DNA from: CAYUVH01 sp964448135
GTDB lineage: Bacteria; Verrucomicrobiota; Verrucomicrobiia; Limisphaerales; UBA8199
Direction: 5' to 3'
Length of the DNA stretch: 57,890 bases
Assembly: GCA_964448135.1 (NCBI GenBank)
Contig: CAYUVH010000038.1
Span: forward strand, 1 to 57,890
The notes beneath the pieces were generated by a model. It had not been told where the DNA came from. It saw only the letters and a list, made by a program, of their open reading frames with translations, and ran no database searches. Every line of letters begins with the position of its first letter. Positions within the stretch are counted from its first letter, which is position 1. Below, piece by piece: positions 47,881 to 56,927 of the stretch. The translations under genes and the position numbers were made by a program.

Positions 47881-48294
47881 TCACGATGGCGTAAATAGCA
47901 TAACGCGCGGGCCACCGGGCTGCAGTCTGCTGAGCAGCGGGTCCGGAAAACCAAGGTCAACAAAGCATTGCATGACTTTTTCGACCGTGGCCCTCGTGAG
48001 TGGTTCGGTGAGCACTGCCTGAAGTTTGGGCCAATGGGCAATGCCAGCATCCATGCGGGCGTACAGTCCGGGCTGTGATTCGACTGTATTCGCAAGGACG
48101 CACTCCACCAAGGCGGCGTCCGTGCCGAGAAGACACCAGCAATCCATCATCGGTACGGTCGTGTTCGATTCATCGGCGAAATGGTGAACTGGAATGTATG
48201 ACCAACCGGTGGTGCGGTGCTGGTAAACGGAGTCGGGGGATGAGGCGACGCGGTGGTGAAAATCTTCGACGCGCGCCTTGCGATGGGAACTCAT
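47881..48294 (-). CDS. Hypothetical protein
   Basis: A 137-residue frame (MSSHRKARVEDFHHRVASSP to RLQPGGPRVMLFTPS) of ordinary amino-acid make-up with hydrophobic patches (MMDCWCLLGTDAALVECVL) and no membrane segment. No family is recognised. It is isolated between a repeat-rich spacer and the sulfatase. Plausible as a real gene but unsupported by homology. Confidence 0.45.
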   Translation of the reverse strand: MSSHRKARVEDFHHRVASSPDSVYQHRTTGWSYIPVHHFADESNTTVPMMDCWCLLGTDAALVECVLANTVESQPGLYARMDAGIAHWPKLQAVLTEPLTRATVEKVMQCFVDLGFPDPLLSRLQPGGPRVMLFTPS

Positions 48295-48458
48295 AGTGGA
48301 CCAGCTCTCGATGAGAGTCAGAATAGGAGGGACACAGCTGGACGGTCAATCGGGGAAACCCCTTTTCCTTTTTCCCTCTCTCTACTCGTCCCTCGCGTGG
48401 GGAGGCGAAGGTTTGAAGTGTCGAACGCGGGTTAGCATTCGTTCCGCGCTTCGCGCGG

Positions 48459-48482
48459 GGTGGTCGCAGCGCGACCACCCTA
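48459..48482. repeat. Palindromic REP-like element by the sulfatase end
   Basis: GGTGGTCGC and GCGACCACC separated by AGC form a compact hairpin at about 48459-48479, preceded by another small palindrome (GCGCTTCGCGC). It sits just after the sulfatase stop at 48494 and may help terminate it. Confidence 0.6.
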
Positions 48483-48493
48483 CCGCAAAGGGG

Positions 48494-50173
48494 CTACTTA
48501 TTGCGCTTTTTGCCGAGCATGGAATCGGTGCCGCCGTAGTAGGGGTATTTGTCCCAGTGGTCGTCGTCGGCGGTCGCGCGGGGGTCGGCGGAGGTTTTCA
48601 TCCATTGGGTGAGCTGGGTGTTGAGCTCTTTTTGGATGGCGGTGTATTTGGCGGTGCCGGCGACGTTGTTGGTTTGCTGGGGGTCGAGCTTGAGGTCGTA
48701 GAGTTCCTGGGCGGGGCGCAGACCGAAACAGAGGTCGAAGAAATGTTTGTCGGTAGGAGACTCGTTCTTATGGTCGAGGATGTAGCGCTTGGTTGGGCCG
48801 TCGTCGCAGTCACCGAAGGGTTTGGAGGGATCGCGGAAGGGGACGGGGTCGCCGGCGGGCCAGCGGTCGGGTCGCAGATTCAGGATGTAGAGATAATCGC
48901 GGGTGCGGATGGCGCGTTCGGGGTAGCTGAGGCTGGCGGCGCGGGAATTGGCGTGGCGCTCGCGTTCGATATAAACAAAGTTTCGGGAACCGCATTTTTC
49001 GGCGCCGGTGAGAAGACCGAGAAAGCTGTGGCCGGTCATTTCAGATGGCAGTTTGAGGCCGGCGGCCTGGAGGAAGGTGGGGGCCAGGTCGCCGAGGTTG
49101 ATGAAGTCGTCGCACACGCCGCCGGGTTTGACCTTGGCGGGCCATTGCACGGCGAGGGGCTGGCGGGTGCCGCCGTCGTAGAGGTTGGCTTTGCAACGGG
49201 GGAAGGGCCAGCCGTTGTCGCCGGACATGACGATGATCGTGTTCTCGAGGAGATTGGAGCGGGCGAGGAGCTCGAGGATTTCGCCGACGTCGCGATCGTA
49301 GCGTTCGACACGGGAATAGTAGTCGAGGACGTCGTTGCGGCTGACGGAGTTGTCGGGCCAGTAGGGCGGGATGACGACCTCGTTGGTCTTGAGGCCGCTG
49401 CGCGCGCCAGCGCCGTCTTCGTAGGGGCGATGCGGGTCATGGCTGCCGAACCAGAAGCAGAAAGGTTTGCCGCCGGGGACCGTTTTCATGAAGTCGGCGA
49501 AGCTGGGGAAGGTGGGGCCGGCGGGGTTGCGTTCGTAGCCGCCGGTACGGAAATTTCCCGGGCCCCAGCCTTTGCGCGTGGAACCGATTGCGTAGCCGGA
49601 TTTTTCCAGGAGATCGGGGTAGGTGGGGAATTTGTTGGGGAGGTAGGACCAGAGATTGGCGCCGGCCTCGAGGCGGTGCGGGTACTGGCCGGTGAGCATG
49701 GCGGCGCGGGAGGCGGAGCAGGAGGGGACGGCGCTGAAGCAATAGTTGAACAGCATGCCGCCGCGGGCGACGCGGTCGAAGGTGGGCGTGCGGACGGTTT
49801 TATCGCCGTAAACGCCAGCGTGGGGCCAGCTCCAATCGTCGGCGAGACAGTAGAGGATGTTGGGGCGGGAGTCGGAGGCGAGAGTGGTGAGGGAGAAGAA
49901 GCAGAGGGAAAGGAGAATCAGCGCGGCGAAGTACTTTAGCGGAGCGCGGCTGTCCTCAGCCGAAGCGGAGACGATTTGGAAAGGAGGGACTAATTGATCT
50001 GTTAGCCTGCAAGCGACTGTCCGCGCTGCGGCTGGGGACAGCCGCGCTCCGTTGAGGCGGGCGTCTGGACGGTTTGGGTTGCGTTTGCCTGGTTCTGTCG
50101 TTGTCTGAGGCAGGTGGTTGGAATTATGGAGCCTCGTTATCTCGGCTGCTACGGAGGGTAGGTGCGGATTCAC
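48494..50173 (-). CDS. Formylglycine-type sulfatase, start region altered by repeat
   Basis: The conserved part is an alkaline-phosphatase-superfamily sulfatase: NILYCLADDWSWPHAGVYG, the formylglycine motif PSCSASRAAMLTGQYPHRL (cysteine type), CFWFGSHDPHRPY and VMSGDNGWPFPRCKANLYDG. A signal peptide (FAALILLSLCFFSLTTLAS) starts at about 49936. The frame runs on to a GTG at 50173 that overlaps the upstream gene's stop, but residues 1-78 of that version are encoded by palindromic repeats (49941-50050 and 50129-50153). The original start codon seems to have been at about 49939, where CTA AAG now stands for the expected ATG AAG. It desulfates a polysaccharide or small sulfate ester. Confidence 0.85.
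   Translation of the reverse strand: MNPHLPSVAAEITRLHNSNHLPQTTTEPGKRNPNRPDARLNGARLSPAAARTVACRLTDQLVPPFQIVSASAEDSRAPLKYFAALILLSLCFFSLTTLASDSRPNILYCLADDWSWPHAGVYGDKTVRTPTFDRVARGGMLFNYCFSAVPSCSASRAAMLTGQYPHRLEAGANLWSYLPNKFPTYPDLLEKSGYAIGSTRKGWGPGNFRTGGYERNPAGPTFPSFADFMKTVPGGKPFCFWFGSHDPHRPYEDGAGARSGLKTNEVVIPPYWPDNSVSRNDVLDYYSRVERYDRDVGEILELLARSNLLENTIIVMSGDNGWPFPRCKANLYDGGTRQPLAVQWPAKVKPGGVCDDFINLGDLAPTFLQAAGLKLPSEMTGHSFLGLLTGAEKCGSRNFVYIERERHANSRAASLSYPERAIRTRDYLYILNLRPDRWPAGDPVPFRDPSKPFGDCDDGPTKRYILDHKNESPTDKHFFDLCFGLRPAQELYDLKLDPQQTNNVAGTAKYTAIQKELNTQLTQWMKTSADPRATADDDHWDKYPYYGGTDSMLGKKRNK
49941..50050. repeat. 110-bp imperfect inverted repeat at the sulfatase start
   Basis: GGAGCGCGGCTGTCC at 49941-49955 is matched in reverse complement by GGACAGCCGCGCTCC ending at 50050, with inner CAGCCG and GCGGCTG matches and about 40 unpaired bases. 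It resembles a non-autonomous palindromic element; no transposase is encoded. Confidence 0.75.
50129..50153. repeat. Half copy of a GAGGCTC palindromic repeat
   Basis: AGCCTCGTTATCTCGGCTGC within this stretch is nearly the reverse complement of the GCAGCCGAGGTAACGAGGCT stretch at 57103-57121. It appears as one arm of that element. Confidence 0.7.
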
Positions 50174-52368
50174 TTGGCGGCTTGTTGGGTGCGGGTGGTG
50201 GGGATTTTGATGGCGGTCAGGGTGCCGTCGAAGGCGGTGACGTAGGCATTGGCGCCGTCGCAGGCAACGGAGGACATCACGAAGAGTTCGGGGGAGGCGG
50301 AGTATTTCCAGAGGACTTCGCCTTTATCGGCGGACACGGCGGAGACGGTGCCTTTGGAACTGCAGACGTAAACAACGCCGTTCTTTTCGACAGGGGCGGT
50401 CGGGATTGCGCCGAGGTGCACGGCGTCGGAGGGCAGGGACCAGATTTCCTTGCCATCGCTGTCTATTTTGGCGAGGCCGCCGTTGACCTTGCGAAGATAG
50501 ACGTGGTGGCCGTCTTCCGAGAGGCCGGTGGCGGAGACTTCCTTCTGGCTGGAGATGCGTTCGCCGGTTTCGGCGTTCAGGATGGTGAGGTAGAAGTTGC
50601 GGTCGGCAACGAGGAGTTTGCCTTCGGCGACAACGGGCATGGCGTCGGCGGGGCTGTAGTAACGCTTGGCGGCCTTCGCGGTGCGCGAGCCTTCGCCTTG
50701 TTGCTTCCAAATGAGTTTGCCGCTCTTCGCGTCCACGCAGCGGACGTATTCATCCCACGCGCCATAATAGACTTTGCCGTTGGCGACGAAGGGCTTGGAT
50801 TCGACGGCATAACCGGCGTCGTCGTTGACCCAGGCTTTCTTGCCGGTGGCGGCGTCGAGGGCGTAAAGCTTTCCGTCGTTGCAACCAAAAATGACTTTGC
50901 CCTCGGCGAGCACCGGCGAGGAATAGACGGCATCGTCAGCTGTGAATGACCACAAGGGCTGGCCCTTGAGGCTGTAGGCGGCGACGACGCCCAAGCCGTT
51001 GCCGACGATGACCTTGTCTTCGGCGACGAGTGGTTCGGCGAGAATTTCCGCGCTGGTGGCGGCGGTCCAAAGTTCCTTGCCGGATTTGCTGTCGTAAGCA
51101 TGGAGGCGGCCGTCATTCGCGCCGACGTAAACCACGCCGTTGGCGATTGCCGGGGGGACTTTGCTGGACGCGGCCAGATAGGCGCGCCAGGCGGTCGGGG
51201 AGCCGGCGGGTTCAAGGAAGAATTCGGTGCTGCGGGTGTAATGCTTGCCGCCGCTCGAAAAGGAAACGCGCAGGTTGTGAGCGCCGGGCAGGAGCTTTTC
51301 GAGTTCGGCTTGGCCGGAGGCTTTCCACTGGCTGCCGGCGCCGGAGAGTTTGAGATCGCCGGTGACGTCATCGTCCACGGAGTAGGTGGCGTTGCTGATG
51401 GTGGTCTGGCCGTCGAGTTGGGCGGCGATGTTCAGGGTGCGGGGGCTGCTGCCGCGGAAACCGGGCGCGGTGATTTCTATGACGGGGTAGTCGCTTTTAA
51501 GCGGCAGCGTTTTCTGGAGCAGCTTCAGCTCGGGATTGGTTTTGCCGTTGCTCCAATAGCCGGCGCGCAGGATGCCGTCTTTAATGGAGACGATGGCAAA
51601 CCCTGCGTTGGGGCCAAAGGTCGAGCCGCCGGTCATTTGGTCCATGCCTTCGACGGCCTTGTAAACATGCGCGTGCGAATGACCGGCCAGCATGAGCGCG
51701 GTATTCTTGCGCCGCAGGACGTCCATGAGGCGTTCCCAGTCGTAGCGGCTTGCGAATTCAACGCCGCCCAGCGGGTGGTGAAAGAAAATGAAAACCGGCG
51801 TGGTGGGCGGGACTTTTTCCAGATCCTTTTGCAACCAGAGTAATTCCTCTTCGCCGACCGAAGGACGCGGGTCCTGCGCGGTGGGAGTCATGAACGCGAT
51901 GAAATGGCAGCCGTTCTCGTCGAAGGAGTAATAGGGTGCGTGACCGCCGTCGCGGAAACTTTTGATGTTCGCGCGCCAGGTGTTGTCATGATTGCCGAGG
52001 GAGGAATAAACGGGGAAGCCGACGTCCTTCCAATAGGATTGATATTCCGCCCACCAGCCGCGGCCGCCGCCGAATTCGGTGAGGTCGCCGGTGACGATGG
52101 CGAAGGAAGGTTTCTGGATGGTGACGCCGAAGGGCTCGAAATTGATGTCGCCGAGGCCGCGCATGCGCGAGATGGTCTCGCGGCTCTGGGGCATGGGTGT
52201 GTGGACGTCGCTGGCGTGGATGAAAGTGAAGTCGGCGATGGGTTTGGGGGGCGGCTCGGGCTTGGGATGGCAGCCGCAGACCGTAAGAAGTGCCGCCGCC
52301 AGAAGAATAAAGAAGCCTGAGGAGAAGAGATGTTTGAGACGAGTCGGGTGGCCTGAATTCACCCACAA
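50170..52368 (-). CDS. Lipoprotein: metallophosphoesterase plus PQQ-type beta-propeller
   Basis: The 732-residue protein has a lipobox (LLAAALLTVCGC), a calcineurin-like phosphoesterase domain (FTFIHASDVHTPMP metal ligands, VTGDLTEFG, SSLGNHDNTW, LAGHSHAHVYK), a beta-sandwich linker, and a C-terminal eight-bladed PQQ-repeat propeller (GVVYVGANDGRLHAYDSKSG; KVIFGCNDGKLYALDAATG and similar). The metal-binding His/Asp/Asn residues are intact. It is likely surface or periplasmic and linked to sugar or phosphate ester breakdown with the adjacent sulfatase. Propeller blades have the AWNDTG-like YALDAATGK repeats. Confidence 0.88.
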   Translation of the reverse strand: MWVNSGHPTRLKHLFSSGFFILLAAALLTVCGCHPKPEPPPKPIADFTFIHASDVHTPMPQSRETISRMRGLGDINFEPFGVTIQKPSFAIVTGDLTEFGGGRGWWAEYQSYWKDVGFPVYSSLGNHDNTWRANIKSFRDGGHAPYYSFDENGCHFIAFMTPTAQDPRPSVGEEELLWLQKDLEKVPPTTPVFIFFHHPLGGVEFASRYDWERLMDVLRRKNTALMLAGHSHAHVYKAVEGMDQMTGGSTFGPNAGFAIVSIKDGILRAGYWSNGKTNPELKLLQKTLPLKSDYPVIEITAPGFRGSSPRTLNIAAQLDGQTTISNATYSVDDDVTGDLKLSGAGSQWKASGQAELEKLLPGAHNLRVSFSSGGKHYTRSTEFFLEPAGSPTAWRAYLAASSKVPPAIANGVVYVGANDGRLHAYDSKSGKELWTAATSAEILAEPLVAEDKVIVGNGLGVVAAYSLKGQPLWSFTADDAVYSSPVLAEGKVIFGCNDGKLYALDAATGKKAWVNDDAGYAVESKPFVANGKVYYGAWDEYVRCVDAKSGKLIWKQQGEGSRTAKAAKRYYSPADAMPVVAEGKLLVADRNFYLTILNAETGERISSQKEVSATGLSEDGHHVYLRKVNGGLAKIDSDGKEIWSLPSDAVHLGAIPTAPVEKNGVVYVCSSKGTVSAVSADKGEVLWKYSASPELFVMSSVACDGANAYVTAFDGTLTAIKIPTTRTQQAAK

Positions 52369-52499
52369 ATGTTGGCGGGCGGTGGAGTGGGGGTCAAGTC
52401 ACGAAAGGGCCGGGGCGCAGCCGGACTGTAACCCATGTCGTTGCGAGCGCGTTGGATTTTCGCCTTTCGGGCTTTTGGCTGGCGGGTATCCTCACGGCG

Positions 52500-53732
52500 A
52501 TGAACCAATCCAACGGCTTCCGGCAACAGCTCGTGGTTTGGGGCGTGGTGTTGTGCGTGTGGGCGGCGCTGGTGCTGGCGTTCACGGCACAACTGGTCTT
52601 CACCAACTCGATGCCGTGGAACGAGGCGATCTGGATTTCGCTGCGGGACTGGCTGCCATGGGGGTTTTTGTCGCCGCTCGTGGCGGGGCTGGCGTTTCTT
52701 TTTCCATTCGAGCGTGGACGGTTGAGGTGGAGCATTCCGGCGCACATCCTGGGATGCATCATCGCGGTTGTGGTGTGCGAATTGCTCGCGCCTGCGGGTC
52801 CACAACCGCAGAATCGTTTCCCGGGTGGGACGCCGCAGGAACGCTTTCGCCAGAATCCGGCCAGCGCGCCTCCCGAAGACGGGGCGGCATTTCCGCGCGG
52901 TCCCGGTCAGCCGCAGGGATTTCCACCGGAAGGAGCGCCGCCGGGAGGCGGGCCGCCGCCTTTTGGCGCGGGAGATCGCCGACCGTTGCTGGCGAACGCG
53001 CGGCCGATGCGCGCGCGATTCAATCTCGCGGTGTATTTCGTCATCGTGAGCATCGTTCAAGCTTTCAACCAGTTTCGCCGCACGCAGGAGCGCGAACGCA
53101 AGGCGGCGGAGCTCGAGGCGCGGCTGGCGCAGGCGAAGCTGCAGGCGCTGCGAATGCAACTGCATCCCCATTTTTTGTTTAACACGCTGAATGCGATTTC
53201 CACGCTCGTGCACAAGGATCCACACGCGGCGGATGAAATGATCGTGAATTTGAGTGAGTTGCTGCGCGCGGCGTTGGACACGACGAACGACCAGGAGGTT
53301 TCATTGCGGCGCGAGTTGGAATTTTTGGATCGGTATTTGGAAATTCAGCAAGTGCGTTTCGGCGACCGGCTGCGGGTTGAAAAGTTGGTGGATGCCGCGG
53401 CGCTGGATGGCAAGGTGCCGACGTTGATTTTGCAGCCGCTCGTGGAGAACGCGATCAAGCACGGGATCGAGCCGCAGACGAATTCGGGGCTGATTGAGAT
53501 CGGCGCGTGGCGGCGGGAGGATCGGTTGCGGCTGCGGGTGCACAACAACGGCGTGCCGATCCGCGCGGTGGCGCGGGAGTCCATGGGCATCGGGCTGGCG
53601 AACACGAAGGCGCGGCTGGAGGAGCTTTACGGTAGCGGCGGGCAGATCCTGCTGACGAGCGGGGCGGACGGAGGTTTTACGGTGGAGATGGAGATTCCCT
53701 ATCATGACGAAAATACGCACGCTCATAGTTGA
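52500..53732 (+). CDS. LytS-type sensor histidine kinase
   Basis: The 410-residue kinase (ATG 52500) has several membrane segments (LVVWGVVLCVWAALVLAF; FLSPLVAGLAFLF; AHILGCIIAVVVCELLA) flanking a 60-residue proline/glycine-rich loop (FPPEGAPPGGGPPPFG). A coiled coil (RERKAAELEARLAQAKL), the HisKA-type His_kinase box QLHPHFLFNTLNAISTL and an HATPase domain (PLVENAIKHGIEP; GIGLANTKARLEEL) follow. It would phosphorylate the LytTR regulator that overlaps its end by 29 bases. Confidence 0.9.
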   Translation: MNQSNGFRQQLVVWGVVLCVWAALVLAFTAQLVFTNSMPWNEAIWISLRDWLPWGFLSPLVAGLAFLFPFERGRLRWSIPAHILGCIIAVVVCELLAPAGPQPQNRFPGGTPQERFRQNPASAPPEDGAAFPRGPGQPQGFPPEGAPPGGGPPPFGAGDRRPLLANARPMRARFNLAVYFVIVSIVQAFNQFRRTQERERKAAELEARLAQAKLQALRMQLHPHFLFNTLNAISTLVHKDPHAADEMIVNLSELLRAALDTTNDQEVSLRRELEFLDRYLEIQQVRFGDRLRVEKLVDAAALDGKVPTLILQPLVENAIKHGIEPQTNSGLIEIGAWRREDRLRLRVHNNGVPIRAVARESMGIGLANTKARLEELYGSGGQILLTSGADGGFTVEMEIPYHDENTHAHS

Positions 53733-54468
53733 CGACGAACCGCTGGCGCGCGAGCGCGTGCGCGGCATGCTGGCGCAGGAACCGGACATCGAAATTCTCG
53801 GTGAGGCGGGCTCGGGTTCCGAAGCGGTGGCGGCGATTCGCAAGCACGAGCCGGACCTGGTGTTTCTGGATGTGCAGATGCCGGGGATGGATGGGTTCGA
53901 GGTGTTGCGGGAATTGGGGAAGGAGAGGCTGCCGCTGGTGATTTTTGTGACGGCGTACGATCAGCATGCGCTGAAGGCATTCGAGGTGCATGCGCTGGAT
54001 TATATTTTGAAGCCGTTCAAGCAGGCTCGGTTTGCGGAAACGATAGCGCGGGCGAGGAGCATGCTGGCGCAGAAGCAGGCCGGGGCGATCTCAAAGGGGC
54101 TGCTGGATTTGCTGGGACAGACGAAACCGGAGAAGGAACGGCTGGCGCGCATCGCGGTCCGGGACGGGGAGAAGGTGGTGTTCGTGAAGACGGCATTGAT
54201 CGAGTACGTGGAAGCGGCGGGGAATTATGTGGTGCTGCACGCGGGGAAGGAGAACCACGTGGTGCGGGAGACGTTGACGGCGTTGGAGGAGCAGTTGGAT
54301 CCGAAGCAGTTTGTGCGGATCAGCCGTTCGACGCTGGTGAACGTGGACCAGATCAAGGAGTTGCAGCCGATGTTCAAGGGGGAGCACGTGGTGGTGTTGC
54401 AGAATGGGAAGCAGCTTACGATGACGAGGGGTGTGCGGGAGTTGCAGGAGCGGATGAGGTTTGCGTAG
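53704..54468 (+). CDS. LytTR-family response regulator
   Basis: A 254-residue regulator with a receiver domain (TLIVDDEPLARERVRGML, phospho-acceptor in DLVFLDVQMPGMDGFEV, VTAYDQHALKAFEVHALDYI) and a C-terminal LytTR DNA-binding domain (VEAAGNYVVLHAGKENHVVR; RISRSTLVNVDQIKEL). It is co-translated with the LytS-type kinase. Targets are unknown; autolysis or cell-surface genes are typical for this pair. Confidence 0.92.
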   Translation: MTKIRTLIVDDEPLARERVRGMLAQEPDIEILGEAGSGSEAVAAIRKHEPDLVFLDVQMPGMDGFEVLRELGKERLPLVIFVTAYDQHALKAFEVHALDYILKPFKQARFAETIARARSMLAQKQAGAISKGLLDLLGQTKPEKERLARIAVRDGEKVVFVKTALIEYVEAAGNYVVLHAGKENHVVRETLTALEEQLDPKQFVRISRSTLVNVDQIKELQPMFKGEHVVVLQNGKQLTMTRGVRELQERMRFA

Positions 54469-54637
54469 GGGACGGGGATTACGATTAAGAGGGAATGGCA
54501 GACGAGTTTGGCAAAATCGAATTGGGAATTCGCAATTGGTGGTGAGCGGGACGGCCGCATTTTTGCTGGGAAAAAGTGCGCTGCGACGCTGGCGGTGCTT
54601 GCATGGAATCAGTCCCGGGGCATAGGCTGTTTTTGTC

Positions 54638-55939
54638 ATGCAAACGCGTTTTGACCTCACGCAAGCCGACATCCCCAAAGCCTGGTATAACCTGTTGCCG
54701 GATTTTCCCGAGCCGTTGCCACCGCCGCTGCATCCGGGCACAAAGCAGCCGCTGCCCGCGGAGGCGATGTATGCGTTGTTTCCGGAGAGCCTCGTCGCGC
54801 AGGAAATGAGCCCCGAGCCATGGATCGAGATTCCCGATCCCGTGCGCGACATTTACGCGCTCTGGCGGCCGACGCCGCTGCTGCGGGCGGTGCGCTTCGA
54901 AAAGGCGCTCCAGACGCCGGCGCACATTTACTACAAGTACGAGGGCGTCAGCCCGGCGGGGAGTCACAAGGTGAACACCTCCGTCGCGCAGGCGTATTTC
55001 AACAAGGCAGCGGGCACCAAACGGCTGGCCAGCGAAACTGGAGCCGGCCAGTGGGGCGCTTCGCTCGCGATGGCGAGCCGGATGTTCGGGCTGGAGTGCA
55101 ATATCTACATGGTGAAGGTCAGCTACCAGCACAAGCCGTATCGCCGGATGCTGATGCATACGTGGGGCGCCACGGTTCATTCCAGCCCGAGCGATCAGAC
55201 GGAATACGGGCGCAAGGTGCTGAAGGAGGATCCAAATTGTCCCGGCAGCCTGGGCATGGCGATCAGCGAAGCCATCGAGGACACGCTCAAACATCCGAAC
55301 ACGAAGTACTCGCTTGGGAGTGTGCTGAATCACGTGTGTCTCCATCAGACGGTGATCGGCCAGGAGAGCATCCGGCAGATGGAAATCGCGGGCGAGGAAC
55401 CCGACGCCATCTTTGCGTGTTGCGGCGGCGGCAGCAATTTTGCCGGGCTGGCATTTCCGTTTCTGCAAAAGAAGATAAAGGAGAAGAAATCGTATCGCAT
55501 TGTCGGAGTGGAACCTTCGGCCTGCCCAACGATGACGCAAGGCGAGTTGCGCTATGATTTTGGTGATACGGCGGAGATGACGCCGATGATGATGATGCAC
55601 ACATTGGGGCACAACTTCATGCCGCCGGCGATTCATGCGGGCGGGCTGCGTTACCACGGGATGTCGCCGATGGTGAGCCACGCGCTGAAGCTGGGCTTGA
55701 TGGAGGCGGAGGCGTATCACCAGACGAAGGTCTTCGAGAGCGCGACACTTTTTGCGCGCACGGAGGGCATCGTGCCCGCGCCGGAATCGGCACACGCGAT
55801 TGCGGCGGTCGCGGAGGCGGCGGTGAAGGCGCGGGATTTCGGCAAGAAGCAGGTGTTGCTGTTTAACCTGTCCGGGCACGGGCTGCTGGATTTGAGCGCG
55901 TACGAGACGTATTTGAGCGGGAAGTTGGTGGATGCGTAG
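54638..55939 (+). CDS. trpB: Tryptophan synthase beta subunit, TrpB2 type
   Basis: The 433-residue protein is the longer TrpB2 variant: RFDLTQADIPKAWYNLLPDF at the start, PTPLLRAVRFEK, PLP lysine region EGVSPAGSHKVNT, ETGAGQWGASLA and CCGGGSNFAGLAFPF. It makes tryptophan from indole and serine; TrpB2 enzymes often act without TrpA. trpG lies 1.3 kb away on the other strand, no other trp genes are adjacent. Confidence 0.93.
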   Translation: MQTRFDLTQADIPKAWYNLLPDFPEPLPPPLHPGTKQPLPAEAMYALFPESLVAQEMSPEPWIEIPDPVRDIYALWRPTPLLRAVRFEKALQTPAHIYYKYEGVSPAGSHKVNTSVAQAYFNKAAGTKRLASETGAGQWGASLAMASRMFGLECNIYMVKVSYQHKPYRRMLMHTWGATVHSSPSDQTEYGRKVLKEDPNCPGSLGMAISEAIEDTLKHPNTKYSLGSVLNHVCLHQTVIGQESIRQMEIAGEEPDAIFACCGGGSNFAGLAFPFLQKKIKEKKSYRIVGVEPSACPTMTQGELRYDFGDTAEMTPMMMMHTLGHNFMPPAIHAGGLRYHGMSPMVSHALKLGLMEAEAYHQTKVFESATLFARTEGIVPAPESAHAIAAVAEAAVKARDFGKKQVLLFNLSGHGLLDLSAYETYLSGKLVDA

Positions 55940-55944
55940 CTGAG

Positions 55945-55993
55945 GCGGGGAGGATTAGGATTAAGATTACGAGCAGGGTTAGGATTAGGACGG
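55945..55993. repeat. GGATTAGG-type short repeat
   Basis: AGGATTAGGATTAAGATTA and GGTTAGGATTAGGA occur in 50 bases after trpB. A related reversed block lies at 35155-35190. No function is apparent. Confidence 0.7.
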
Positions 55994-55997
55994 ACCT

Positions 55998-56041
55998 GAA
56001 AACACAAAGTCCCTGCCAGGTCTTTCGACCCGACAGGGACT
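55998..56041 (-). terminator. Terminator of the candidate structured RNA
   Basis: AGTCCCTG and CAGGGACT (56008-56015 and 56034-56041) pair, with an inner GGTC-GAAA-GACC hairpin. On the minus strand TTTGTGTTTT follows. On the plus strand no T-run follows, so the direction is minus. Confidence 0.7.
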
Positions 56042-56880
56042 AAATGGGTGGTGGGAGTTCGCCAGGCTCTCTTTCCCATTACCGACATTAGGCGCCCTGC
56101 GTGAGCGGGGCTGCCGGTTTCCCGACGCTATTCTCCACGGCAAGCGGAGTTCTCTCGGCCTCGTAGCAGGGCCGTCCAGTTTCGCGTTTTGCGCGAGCGC
56201 TGGATTTTGAGTGAGGCTTTTCAGCTCGCTTGGGCTGGTGGTTGCGCCACCGGCTTGCGAACCAGGTCCAGACACGACTGTGTTTTTGGTCCGCGTCTCG
56301 ACCGATTAGCTCCGGGTCAGCCGCCGCTTTTGACGGCGCGTTCGCCCGGGGCCACGGGTCTCGCCTCTTCACTCTCAGGTTGCCTTTATTCACAGGCCAG
56401 CGGTGTCGTTTGTGGCATCGCCGGCGTTTCGGAAGGTTTTCACAGATCCTGCCAAGATCTCGTGTCCTACCCGGCACGCGCTCTCTTTTTGTCCCGCCTT
56501 TCGGCGTCTTTCTTTTCGTGGCTGCCCTGTGTTTCAAGGACCGCCCGATCACGCGCCCGTGCTGGTGCGCAGTAGCAACCGTATACCCTCTGGTAACTGC
56601 GATCCACCCGGACTCGAAACAAATCCGGGCTGCTTGACTCGGCTCGAAACGGTTTCTAATCGCTTCTCGACCGCTCAGTTCCCTGATCGCGTTTACTGGC
56701 AGTGCGCGAACACCGCCAGAGGAACTGGTGAATTCTGCCTCCGCCTCCGCGTCTTGCGACTCGGTTTGAGAGGGGTCGCGCCAACCAGCCTGACGCGGCC
56801 TTTCCCCAGTCACCTGGGATTATCCTTGAGACGTCCGGCTTCAATCTGTTGATCGCCGCCGTTCATCTCAGTTCTTTCAA
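55998..56880 (-). ncRNA. Candidate long structured RNA (unassigned)
   Basis: About 880 bases with no convincing reading frame but many clean hairpins. On the minus strand several are capped by GAAA or related tetraloops: CGCC-GAAA-GGCG (56495-56506), GGTGG-CGCAA-CCACC (56237-56251), GCCCGGA/TCCGGGT (56606-56630), GGTC-GAAA-GACC (56019-56030). Unpaired A-runs separate them. It ends in a terminator-like hairpin (56008-56041, then TTTGTGTTTT). A possible promoter is TTGTAC with TAATCT near 56900. The RNase P motif GAGGAAAGTCC and tmRNA ends were looked for and not seen. Confidence 0.5.
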
Positions 56881-56927
56881 TGAACTGGGAACAGATTAGC
56901 AGAAATGCGGCGCCCGCGTACAAATTC

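Noticed and set aside
56088..56813. A 241-residue minus-strand frame and overlapping + frames in the candidate RNA
   Set aside because: Arg/Pro/Lys-rich, no start signal, no family, and several frames open at once as expected for a GC-rich structured RNA.
55998..56880. RNase P RNA or tmRNA
   Set aside because: The GAGGAAAGTCC core and the tmRNA acceptor/T-arm ends with a tag frame were not found; a divergent form remains possible.
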